A stretch of DNA of 9,724 bases from Tannerella sp. (GTDB lineage: Bacteria; Bacteroidota; Bacteroidia; Bacteroidales; Tannerellaceae), in assembly GCA_031275525.1 (NCBI GenBank), contig JAISOP010000068.1, forward strand, positions 1 to 9,724. The letters run 5' to 3'. This document shows positions 1 through 6,816 of this stretch, one piece after another. Under the pieces are notes generated by a model. The model made no database searches and was not told the origin of the DNA. It saw only the letters and a list, made by a program, of their open reading frames with translations. Numbering within the stretch: the first letter of the stretch is position 1; the number at the start of each line of letters is the position of its first letter. Both the position numbers and the translations under genes were made by a program.

Positions 1-1
1 A

Positions 2-55
2 ACGCTTATTTTTGCCGCCATGTTGAAATTTTGCTCCAGACTCCGCGACTGGTAA
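2..55 (+). CDS. Possible C-terminal tail of an upstream gene (partial)
   Basis: One reading frame is open from the left edge and ends at a TAA at 53-55, reading TLIFAAMLKFCSRLRDW. The hydrophobic stretch followed by a basic, Trp-ending tail looks like a natural protein end and faintly resembles the last helix of some DDE transposases. With only 17 residues this is a guess. A second frame is also open from base 1 and runs on through the tandem repeat, so the true upstream frame cannot be decided from this window. Confidence 0.25.
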   Translation, partial: TLIFAAMLKFCSRLRDW

Positions 56-65
56 CCCGAAATCT

Positions 66-296
66 TCGGATGCCGGTCCGGAGTTTTCGGATACCGATCC
101 GGAAATTCCGGATACCGATCCGGAAACTTCGGATACCGATCCGGAAATTCCGGATACCGATCCGGAAACTTCGGATACCGATCCGGAAACTTCGGATACC
201 GATCCGGAAACTTCGGATACCGGTACGAAAACTTCGGATACCGATCCGGAAACTTCGGATACCGGTACGGAAATTCCGGATACCGGTACGGAAACT
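66..296 (+). repeat. 21-bp tandem repeat array, 11 copies
   Basis: Eleven head-to-tail 21-bp units run from 66 to 296 without indels, and a degenerate twelfth begins at 297. The commonest unit starts TCGGATACCGATCCGGAAAC and ends with T. Variants affect a few positions: T/C at base 1, GATCC versus GGTAC in the middle, and ACT versus ATT at the end. Each main-type unit contains a small dyad, CGGAT-ACCG-ATCCG; the GGTAC variants replace it with the palindrome TACCGGTA. Because 21 is a multiple of three, frames stay open across the array. One + frame gives a basic heptad (RIPIRKL or RIPIRKF), another an acidic one (SDTDPET). Neither has a convincing start codon, so I treat it as non-coding or of undecided coding status. 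The units nearest the edges are the most divergent, as expected for an array growing from within. Confidence 0.93.
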
Positions 297-410
297 TCGG
301 ACGGCAGGCGGCAGAAAGAACGGCGGTACGCCATTTGAGCGGAACCGAATTTTTAACTAACTGAAATGTGTTTGAATGATAGAGTATTAAATTTTTAATT
401 GAAAGAAATC

Positions 411-1082
411 ATGGAAAAAAGAGCAATGTTTCCCCGTACGATTGCGGGATTCACGGAGTACATCAAGATCGCCTATCAAAAGGCATCGACGAACCTGAGC
501 ACCTACGGCATTTCGCAGGCCAAGTTTGGTGTGTTAACCCCTTACTATAATGATTATATAGCGAAGGAGGCGACCGCGGCAGATCCGGACACGGCGACCA
601 AGGGTAGCCGCGCGGCGCGTGACGTGGCACGTGAGGCGCTGGAAAAGGAATGGCGGCATTTCCTGAACGAAAACATCCGCTATAACACCGCCGTCAGCGT
701 GGAGGATTTGGAAGTATTCGGCATCGAACCGCATGATAACGTGCGTACCCCGCCGCTTACGCCCACCGATACGGGCATACTGGACGTCCGCCGGCTGGGA
801 GCTTACAGGTATGAAATCTATGTGATTGACGAAAAGACCGGTAAACGGAAGCTCCCGCCCCACGCCACGGGCAGCTACCTCTACCTGGCCGTTTCCGAAA
901 TCGGAAAGCAGCCGGAAGAGGTGGAATCCTACCGCAAACTCGACTTCTCGTCCAACACACGCCACAACGTGGATTTCACCTCTGCCGACCTGAGTAAACA
1001 GGCCAACCTCTATGCCCGCTATTCCAACCAGCACGGCAAAGAAGGCCCCATCGGCCCGATAGCAACATTCATTATTAATTAA
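411..1082 (+). CDS. Conserved hypothetical protein, Bacteroidota ~220-residue family
   Basis: This encodes a 223-residue soluble protein with no signal peptide or membrane segment. I chose the ATG at 411, preceded by an A-rich leader typical of Bacteroidota, over an in-frame TTG at 399. The N-terminal half (about residues 1-100) is predicted helical and includes the segment WRHFLNENIRYNTAVS at about 81-96. A Thr/Pro-rich linker follows (about 110-120: VRTPPLTPTD). The C-terminal half (about 123-223) is strand-rich and resembles a fibronectin-III/Ig-like fold, ending ARYSNQHGKEGPIGPIATF. This layout matches, from memory, a widespread family of uncharacterised ~200-220-residue Bacteroidota proteins whose end reads like WENTRGEKGPWSEI. 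No catalytic motif is visible and the function is unknown. It lies downstream of the 21-bp repeat array and 21 bp upstream of the PstS-like gene, so the two genes may be co-transcribed. Confidence 0.88.
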   Translation: MEKRAMFPRTIAGFTEYIKIAYQKASTNLSTYGISQAKFGVLTPYYNDYIAKEATAADPDTATKGSRAARDVAREALEKEWRHFLNENIRYNTAVSVEDLEVFGIEPHDNVRTPPLTPTDTGILDVRRLGAYRYEIYVIDEKTGKRKLPPHATGSYLYLAVSEIGKQPEEVESYRKLDFSSNTRHNVDFTSADLSKQANLYARYSNQHGKEGPIGPIATFIIN

Positions 1083-1103
1083 CCCCTTAAGAACGCAAAA
1101 CGC

Positions 1104-2336
1104 ATGAAACGTTTCACGCCGGCCTCTCTCCTCGCCGTTATACTGGTCTGCCTGAGCGGTGTGGGGAAGGCCGGCGCTGATAACCCTCCGGACGGCCTCC
1201 CCGGCCTTACCCCCGACAATTATCCGCGTACCGACGCTTCTACTTCTACCGATCCCCTGAACCGTATCATCGCTTGCCGGCTCCTGGGCCTGTCTTACGA
1301 ATGGCAGCCCTACGTGATGGGAAACGGCATTTGGGAGGTGATTCCCGACTACAGTCAAGCGCCGGAAGGGTTTTTCGGCGAACGGGTCATGGCGTCGCAG
1401 ACTCATAATTCTATCCTCAACCTGATCGACGGGCGGGTGGATCTCATCCTCTCGGCCCGGAAAATGTCGGACGACGAACGGGCGTATGCACAAAGCCAGG
1501 GCGTGGACCTGGTCGAGACGCCCATCGCACTGGATGCGCTCGACTTCCTGGTCAATAGCCAAAACCCCGTCCGGTCGTTGACTGCCGGGCAGGTGAGGGA
1601 TATTTACCTCGGTAATATTACGAATTGGAACCGGGTGGGCGGCGCGGACGAAACCATTAAGCCCTTTATCCGGAATGCCCAGTCGGGTAGCCAGGAGATG
1701 ATGAAGGAAATCGTGATGAACCAGGCCGGTATGCCCGACTGGGAAGCGGGCCTCACCGACGAAATCATCCTGACCATGGCGCAGGTTTACGACGAAATTA
1801 TCAAGTCCCCCAACGGCATTTGCTTTACGCCGCACTATTATAAGGAATACATCATTCGCGACGCCGTCGGGTCGGGACAGACGAAAAGTATTGCCATCGA
1901 CGGCGTTGATCCCGATGCCGCGTCGATCCGTGACCGCACCTACCCGTTCGTGGCCCCCGTGTACGTATCCGTCCGCGCCGACCTGGATCGCGGTACAACG
2001 GCGTGGCAAGTCCGCGAATGGCTCCTCACGCCGGCCGGCAGGGAGGTGATTGCCGAAAGCGGCTATGTCCCGTTCCACGACGCAGAAGAGGGCAATGAAA
2101 CGGTTGAGGGCGACGCCCTGCGGCTCTACCCCAATCCCATGACCGAGGGCTTCTACGTCACCGGCCTGGCGCACCCCGCCCGCCTGACGCTGATCGACGC
2201 CGCCGGCCGCCGACTCCTCGCGCAAGAGGTGGAAAACAATGCCTATATCCCTGCACAGTCGTGGCCGGCAGGCCTCTACATCGCCGTCCTGTCCGACGGA
2301 AAGACCCGCCGCGCGGTCAAACTGCTGAAGAAATAA
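1104..2336 (+). CDS. Exported PstS-like substrate-binding protein with T9SS type A sorting domain
   Basis: This 410-residue protein has three parts. Residues 1 to about 25 form a Sec signal peptide (MKRF, hydrophobic stretch, then KAGAD). Residues about 40-325 form a PstS/PBP-like-2 domain. It contains YPRTDASTSTDPL (40-52), where PstS relatives carry phosphate-contacting Ser/Thr. It also has the family segment LTAGQVRDIYLGNITNWNRV (159-178) followed by GG, and an R-x-x-x-SGSQ motif (190-197) in place of the usual R...SGT. Residues about 340-410 form a T9SS type A sorting domain: LRLYPNPMTEGFYV near its start, GLYIAVLSDG, and a basic Lys-rich end. Known family biology predicts export by Sec, then T9SS passage across the outer membrane and removal of the tail, leaving the protein on the surface or released. 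No pstC, pstA or pstB gene is nearby. Phosphate as ligand is inferred from the family; another oxyanion or a sensing or scavenging role is possible. Confidence 0.88.
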   Translation: MKRFTPASLLAVILVCLSGVGKAGADNPPDGLPGLTPDNYPRTDASTSTDPLNRIIACRLLGLSYEWQPYVMGNGIWEVIPDYSQAPEGFFGERVMASQTHNSILNLIDGRVDLILSARKMSDDERAYAQSQGVDLVETPIALDALDFLVNSQNPVRSLTAGQVRDIYLGNITNWNRVGGADETIKPFIRNAQSGSQEMMKEIVMNQAGMPDWEAGLTDEIILTMAQVYDEIIKSPNGICFTPHYYKEYIIRDAVGSGQTKSIAIDGVDPDAASIRDRTYPFVAPVYVSVRADLDRGTTAWQVREWLLTPAGREVIAESGYVPFHDAEEGNETVEGDALRLYPNPMTEGFYVTGLAHPARLTLIDAAGRRLLAQEVENNAYIPAQSWPAGLYIAVLSDGKTRRAVKLLKK

Positions 2337-2399
2337 CACCCGTCCGCCTCCCGCCCAAAAAGTATCGGAAATCAAAGCGTCGCTCGCCTGGCTTTATGT

Positions 2400-2487
2400 T
2401 TGTCCGAACTGTGATTCTTGTGATTTATATGATTGGTTTGATTCATCATGACAATCATATAAATCACAAGAATCACAGTTCAGACAA
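2400..2487. repeat. Long inverted repeat (36-bp arms) with 9-bp internal periodicity
   Basis: The arms 2400-2435 and 2452-2487 are reverse complements at 35 of 36 positions (the only mismatch is C2405 opposite A2482), around a 16-base loop (2436-2451). Within the left arm and loop the sequence is phased at 9 bp, giving successive units GTGATTCTT, GTGATTTAT, ATGATTGGT and TTGATTCAT. The element is A/T-rich in a G/C-rich neighbourhood and opens with TTGTCCGAACTG. From memory, similar hairpins with GAACTGTGATT ends occur dispersed in Bacteroidota genomes. Its symmetry could let it end transcription from both sides, but it has no terminal T-run, and the size, periodicity and TTGTC.../...GACAA ends look more like a small mobile or REP-like repeat. 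Confidence 0.92.
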
Positions 2488-2501
2488 TAGCAATGGGAAC
2501 G

Positions 2502-2629
2502 GGCGCCGGGGCGCCGGCTTGGCCGCCTGCCGTGCCGGAGGCAGGGAATGGCCCTCCGGAAGGCGCGCGGTTAAACCTTTTTCCCCGGCAGAAGTCTGAA
2601 GTCCCGTTGGGATGCCGTACCTTTACGGC
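2502..2629. other. Gene-free stretch with several short GC-rich hairpins
   Basis: The rest of the gap between the PstS-like gene and the efflux operon holds no credible gene. It contains two GGCGCC palindromes (2502-2507 and 2510-2515). It also contains a stem CCTGCC/GGCAGG (2526-2531 with 2540-2545, 8-base loop), a stem TCCC/GGGA (2602-2605 with 2609-2612) and, two bases later, a stem GCCGTA/TACGGC (2614-2619 with 2624-2629, CCTT loop). None is followed by a T-run. The last two sit just upstream of the first efflux gene and would fall in its leader if transcription starts before about 2600. I could not fix a promoter here. Confidence 0.5.
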
Positions 2630-2679
2630 CGATTGGGAGGATAACTGTTTTTGGATATAATACTCAAAAGAAAATATTT

Positions 2680-3765
2680 ATGACGAAAGAAGTGAAGTGG
2701 ATCGTGGTAGGGGTGATCGTTTTGTTTATCATCGGAATGATTGTCTATCCGCGCATCCGGAGGGAGCGGACGGCGAAGGACCGTCCCGACAACCCGCCGG
2801 CTGTCCGGGCGTCCGGGCAACGGAGGATATTAAATGTAAATGCGATTGTGATCAAGCCGCAGGTTTTGTCCGACCGGACGCATACGACGGCCGACATCCT
2901 GCCGGACGAGGAGGTGGACCTGGCCTTCGAGGTGTCGGGTAAGATTGTGGGCCTCTTTTTCCAGGAGGGTTCGCACGTACGTAAGGGGGATTTGCTGGCC
3001 AAGATCAACGACGAGCCGCTGCAGGCCGAGTTGCACAAGCTGGAGGCGCAAATCCAGTTGGCCAATGCCCGCGTCTTCCGCCAGCGGACGCTGCTGGACA
3101 AGGACGCCGTGAGCCAGGAGGCGTACGAACAGGTGAAAACGGAGTACGAAAAACTGATGGCCGACATCGAACTCGTCAAGGCGCACCTCGCGCAGACGGA
3201 ACTCCGGGCGCCCTTCGACGGCGTCATCGGACTGCGCTACGTGAGCGAGGGAGCCTATGCGACGGCGTCGACGCGGATTGCCAAGTTGACGAAGCTTTCG
3301 CCGGTCAAGATCGACTTCTCCGTGCCGGAAAAATATGCCGAGGACGTGGTGCCGGGCACGGAAGTGACGTTTCGCGTCACCGGCTCGCAGCAGGAATACC
3401 GCTCCCAGGTCTATGCCGTCGAATCCAAGGTGGATATGGCCACGCGCACGCTGGTGGCACGCGCCCTCTACCCCAACCGCGACGAGCGCATCCGCCCGGG
3501 ACGCTATGCCGAGGTGCAGCTGACGCGAAAGGAAATCCGTAACGCCCTGGCCATCCCCAGCGAGGCCATGACACAGGAAATGGGGAAAAGCCTGGTGTAT
3601 CGCTACCGCGCGGGAGAGGTCGAACCGGTGGAAATCGTCTCCGGCATCCGTACCGAGTCGCAGCTCCAGGTGATCAGCGGGCTGAGCGTGGGCGATACGG
3701 TGGTGATCTCCGGTATCATGCAGCTGCGCTCCGGCCTGCCCGTCACACTTGACCATATCCGATAA
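2680..3765 (+). CDS. RND efflux periplasmic adaptor subunit (membrane fusion protein)
   Basis: This 361-residue protein is the adaptor of a tripartite efflux system. It links the inner-membrane pump to the outer-membrane channel and is anchored by an N-terminal membrane helix (about 6-24), with no lipobox Cys. A long linker follows (25-55). The barrel-sandwich/lipoyl half-motifs lie at about 75-115 (FEVSGKIVGLFFQEGSHVRK, then GDLLAKIND) and 172-200 (TELRAPFDGVIGLRYVSEGA). Between them is a short helical hairpin (about 112-168). The beta-barrel domain spans about 205-285 (SPVKIDFSVPEKY, RPGRYAEVQL) and the membrane-proximal domain about 286-361 (ISGLSVGDTVVISG). Length and layout match HlyD/AcrA-type adaptors. 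The ATG at 2680 has an A-rich leader and no clear Shine-Dalgarno. The pump gene starts 15 bases after its stop, so it opens a three-gene operon. The exported substrate cannot be deduced. Confidence 0.95.
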   Translation: MTKEVKWIVVGVIVLFIIGMIVYPRIRRERTAKDRPDNPPAVRASGQRRILNVNAIVIKPQVLSDRTHTTADILPDEEVDLAFEVSGKIVGLFFQEGSHVRKGDLLAKINDEPLQAELHKLEAQIQLANARVFRQRTLLDKDAVSQEAYEQVKTEYEKLMADIELVKAHLAQTELRAPFDGVIGLRYVSEGAYATASTRIAKLTKLSPVKIDFSVPEKYAEDVVPGTEVTFRVTGSQQEYRSQVYAVESKVDMATRTLVARALYPNRDERIRPGRYAEVQLTRKEIRNALAIPSEAMTQEMGKSLVYRYRAGEVEPVEIVSGIRTESQLQVISGLSVGDTVVISGIMQLRSGLPVTLDHIR

Positions 3766-3780
3766 AAAAACCTCCGCACT

Positions 3781-6700
3781 ATGAACATTTCCGAATTAAG
3801 CATTCACCGCCCCGTACTGGCCACCGTCATCACGCTCGTCATCCTCCTGTTCGGCGTCATCGGCTACACGTTTCTGGGCGTGCGCGAATTTCCGAGCGTC
3901 GACCAGCCCATCATCTCCGTCACCGTCACCTACCCGGGCGCCAATGCGGACGTGATCATGAACCAGATCACCGAACCGCTGGAACAGAACATCAACGGCA
4001 TTCCCGGCATCCGTTCCCTGTCGAGCGTCAGCAGCCAGGGCTACTGCAACATCATGGTAGAGTTTGAACTGTCGGTTGACATGGAAACGGCGGCCAACGA
4101 CGTGCGCGACAAGGTCTCGCGTGCACAGCGCAACCTGCCGCGCGACTGCGACCCGCCGACCGTCTCCAAGGCCGACTCCGACTCCGACCCCATCCTGCAA
4201 ATCTCCATCCAGAGCGAAAGACGCTCCCTGCTCGAACTGAGCGAAATTGCCGAGCTGACGGTCAAGGAACGCCTGCAGACCATCGCCAACGTGAGCGCGG
4301 TCGGTATCTGGGGTGACAAGCGCTACTCCATGCGCCTGTGGCTGGATCCGATCAAGATGGCCGGCTACGGCGTGACGCCGCTGGACGTGAAAAACGCCGT
4401 CGACCGGGAAAACATCGAGCTGCCGTCGGGCAGCATCGAGGGCGACAAGATCGAGCTTTCCATCCGCACCATGGGGCTGATGCACACCCCGCAGGAATTT
4501 AACGACCTGATTATAAAAAACGACGGCATCAACATCGTCCGCTTCAGCGACGTGGGCCAGGCCGAGGTAGCGCCGGAGGACATCCGCAGCTTCATGACCA
4601 AAAACGGCGAGCCGACGGTCATGGCAGTCATCATCCCGCAGCCCGGCGCCAACCACATCGAAATAGCCGAAGAAGCCTACCGGCGCATCCGGCAGATCGG
4701 CAAAGACCTGCCCGGGGACGTGAAAATCGAAATGGTGTACGACAATACGCGCTTCATCCGCGCCTCCATCGCCGAGGTGCAGGAAACGATCTACGTCGCC
4801 TTCCTGCTCGTGGTGCTGATCATCTTCCTTTTCCTGCGCGACTGGCGCGTGACGCTGGTGCCGGTCATCGTCATCCCCGTCTCCCTGATCGGCGCCTTCT
4901 TCATCATGTACATCGCCGGCTTTTCGGTCAACGTGCTGACGATGCTGGCGGTCGTGCTGTCGGTCGGGCTGGTGGTGGACGACGCCATCGTGGTGGCCGA
5001 GAACATCTACATCCGCATCGAGCGCGGCATGTTGCCGAAACAGGCCGGTATCGAAGGCTCCAGGGAAATCTTCTTTGCCGTCATTTCCACCACCGTGACG
5101 CTGACTGCCGTCTTCATGCCCATCGTCTTCATGGAGGGAATGACCGGCCGGCTGTTCAAGGAATTTGGCGTCGTGATTGCAGGCGCCGTGATCATCTCGT
5201 CGATCGTGGCGCTGACGTTCACGCCCATGTGCGCCACGAAACTGCTGAAGCAGCGGAAGAAGAAAAACCGGCTGGTCGAAAAGACCGAGCCGTTTTTCGA
5301 AGCCATGAACCGGATTTATTCCACCTCGCTGGCCGCTTTCCTGAGGCACAGGGTCTGGGTGTTTCCGACCGTCGGCCTCCTCGCTGTCACGATCTTCTAC
5401 CTGTGGAATCAAATCCGCGCGGAGCTGTCGCCGCTGGAAGACCGCTCAACGATATCCGTCAGCGTCCGTGCGCCGGAGGGCAGCACCTTCGAGTTCTACC
5501 GCGACTATGCGCGGCAGATCGAAGGGATGGTTGATTCCGTGGTGCCCGAAGCCAGGTCCGTCGTCAACCGTTCCATGACGGGCAACGCTTTTGTCTTCAT
5601 CAATCTGTCCGACATCCGGGAACGCGCACGCAGCCAGATGGAAATCGCCGACCAGCTCTCGACGCTGGTGCAGCGGAAAAACGACGCGCGTGCGTTCGTG
5701 CGGCAGCAGTCCACCTTCGGCGGCCGGCGGGGAGGGATGCCGGTACAGTATGTCCTGCAGGCCACGAACCTCGAAAAGTTGCAGGAATTTCTGCCGGCCT
5801 TCATGCGCAAGGTGAGCGAAAGCCCGGTCCTCCAAATGGCCGACGCCAACCTGAAGTTCACCAAACCCGAGACGCACATCGAAATCGACCGCGACAAGGC
5901 GACGCTGCTGGGCGTCAGCACGCAGAACATCGCCCAGACGCTCCAGTACGCCCTGAGCGGACAGCGGATGGGCTATTTCTACATGAACGGCAAGCAGTAC
6001 CAGATCCTGGGCGAAATCAACCGCCAGCAGCGCAACACGCCGCTCGACCTGCGCTCCATCTACGTCCGCAGCGGTAGCGGCAACATGATTCAGCTCGACA
6101 ACCTGGTCTCCCTGACCGAGACCGTCGCCCCGCCGCAACTGTACCGCTACAACCGCTTTGTCTCGACAACCGTCAGCGCCGGACTGAACCGGGGATATAC
6201 CCTGGGCGACGGGCTGGACGAGATGGACCGGATTGCCCGGGAAACGCTGGACGAGACCTTCCGCACGGCGCTGGCCGGCGAGTCGCGCGAGTTTCGCGAA
6301 AGCTCCTCCAGCCTCATGTTTGCCCTCATCCTGGCACTGCTGCTGATCTACCTCGTCCTGGCCGCCCAGTTCGAAAGCTTCAAGGACCCGCTGGTCATCA
6401 TGTTCACCGTGCCGCTGGCCATCTCCGGCGCCCTGATTTTCATGGTGGCCGAAAGCATTACGATGAACATATTCAGCCAGATCGGCATCATCATGCTGAT
6501 CGGCCTGGTGGCCAAGAACGGCATCCTGATTGTCGAATTTGCCAACCAGCGCCAGCGTGCCGGCCTGGACAAGGGCGAAGCCATCCACTCGGCCTCCGTG
6601 CAGCGGCTGCGTCCCATCCTGATGACCAGCATCTCGACCATCCTGGGTTCGCTGCCGCTGATGTTTGCCGGCGGCGAGGGCGCCAACGGGCGGATTGCAA

Positions 6701-6816
6701 TGGGCGTAGCCGTGGTGGGCGGCATGTTGCTGTCCACCTTTATGACCCTCTACGTGGTCCCGGCCATGTACAGTTATATCTCAACCAACTTGAAAACCAG
6801 AAAGGAAAGCAAATGA
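3781..6816 (+). CDS. RND multidrug efflux permease, HAE-1 (AcrB/MexF-like) family
   Basis: This 1011-residue inner-membrane pump is full length for the HAE-1 class, which drives substrate export with proton influx as a trimer. TM1 is at about 11-31. The first porter region follows, including YPGANADVIMNQITEPLEQN, which matches the family's early signature. A membrane block then runs from about 337 to 470, a second large periplasmic region from about 560 to 835, and a final membrane block from about 840 to 1003. The proton-relay residues are present: the Asp pair D400-D401 in GLVVDDAIVVAEN, K912 in GLVAKNGILIVEFAN, and R942 and T949 in RLRPILMTS, matching AcrB D407/D408, K940, R971 and T978. 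The pump therefore looks catalytically intact. Its stop overlaps the channel gene's start (ATGA). Substrate range is not predictable from sequence. Confidence 0.97.
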   Translation: MNISELSIHRPVLATVITLVILLFGVIGYTFLGVREFPSVDQPIISVTVTYPGANADVIMNQITEPLEQNINGIPGIRSLSSVSSQGYCNIMVEFELSVDMETAANDVRDKVSRAQRNLPRDCDPPTVSKADSDSDPILQISIQSERRSLLELSEIAELTVKERLQTIANVSAVGIWGDKRYSMRLWLDPIKMAGYGVTPLDVKNAVDRENIELPSGSIEGDKIELSIRTMGLMHTPQEFNDLIIKNDGINIVRFSDVGQAEVAPEDIRSFMTKNGEPTVMAVIIPQPGANHIEIAEEAYRRIRQIGKDLPGDVKIEMVYDNTRFIRASIAEVQETIYVAFLLVVLIIFLFLRDWRVTLVPVIVIPVSLIGAFFIMYIAGFSVNVLTMLAVVLSVGLVVDDAIVVAENIYIRIERGMLPKQAGIEGSREIFFAVISTTVTLTAVFMPIVFMEGMTGRLFKEFGVVIAGAVIISSIVALTFTPMCATKLLKQRKKKNRLVEKTEPFFEAMNRIYSTSLAAFLRHRVWVFPTVGLLAVTIFYLWNQIRAELSPLEDRSTISVSVRAPEGSTFEFYRDYARQIEGMVDSVVPEARSVVNRSMTGNAFVFINLSDIRERARSQMEIADQLSTLVQRKNDARAFVRQQSTFGGRRGGMPVQYVLQATNLEKLQEFLPAFMRKVSESPVLQMADANLKFTKPETHIEIDRDKATLLGVSTQNIAQTLQYALSGQRMGYFYMNGKQYQILGEINRQQRNTPLDLRSIYVRSGSGNMIQLDNLVSLTETVAPPQLYRYNRFVSTTVSAGLNRGYTLGDGLDEMDRIARETLDETFRTALAGESREFRESSSSLMFALILALLLIYLVLAAQFESFKDPLVIMFTVPLAISGALIFMVAESITMNIFSQIGIIMLIGLVAKNGILIVEFANQRQRAGLDKGEAIHSASVQRLRPILMTSISTILGSLPLMFAGGEGANGRIAMGVAVVGGMLLSTFMTLYVVPAMYSYISTNLKTRKESK

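Noticed and set aside
66..296. CRISPR array
   Set aside because: The 21-bp units abut directly with no variable spacers, and no cas genes are nearby.
371..395. Bacteroidota-type promoter (TTTG and TAAATTTT) before the 223-residue gene
   Set aside because: The spacing between the boxes (13 bases) is too short and the second box has a mismatch; not strong enough to annotate.
534..2375. 613-residue open frame on the - strand
   Set aside because: It lies opposite two well-supported genes, including the PstS-like protein with recognisable domains. It has no recognisable motif and is a by-product of high G/C codon bias.
2261..2599. 112-residue + strand frame across the inverted repeat
   Set aside because: It overlaps the end of the PstS-like gene in another frame and runs through the hairpin; the resulting protein is low-complexity and unlike any family.
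2648..2682. Promoter just before the efflux operon (TTTG at 2650-2653, TATAAT at 2656-2661, TATTTATG at 2675-2682)
   Set aside because: The Bacteroidota -7-like box would overlap the start codon, and the TATAAT has no suitable -33/-35 partner at normal spacing, so the match is probably chance in an A/T-rich leader.
3796..6588. Long - strand open frames (538 and 380 residues) opposite the RND pump
   Set aside because: They are rich in His, Asp, Gln and Arg, as expected for antisense of a G/C-rich gene. The + strand pump has all its family motifs.
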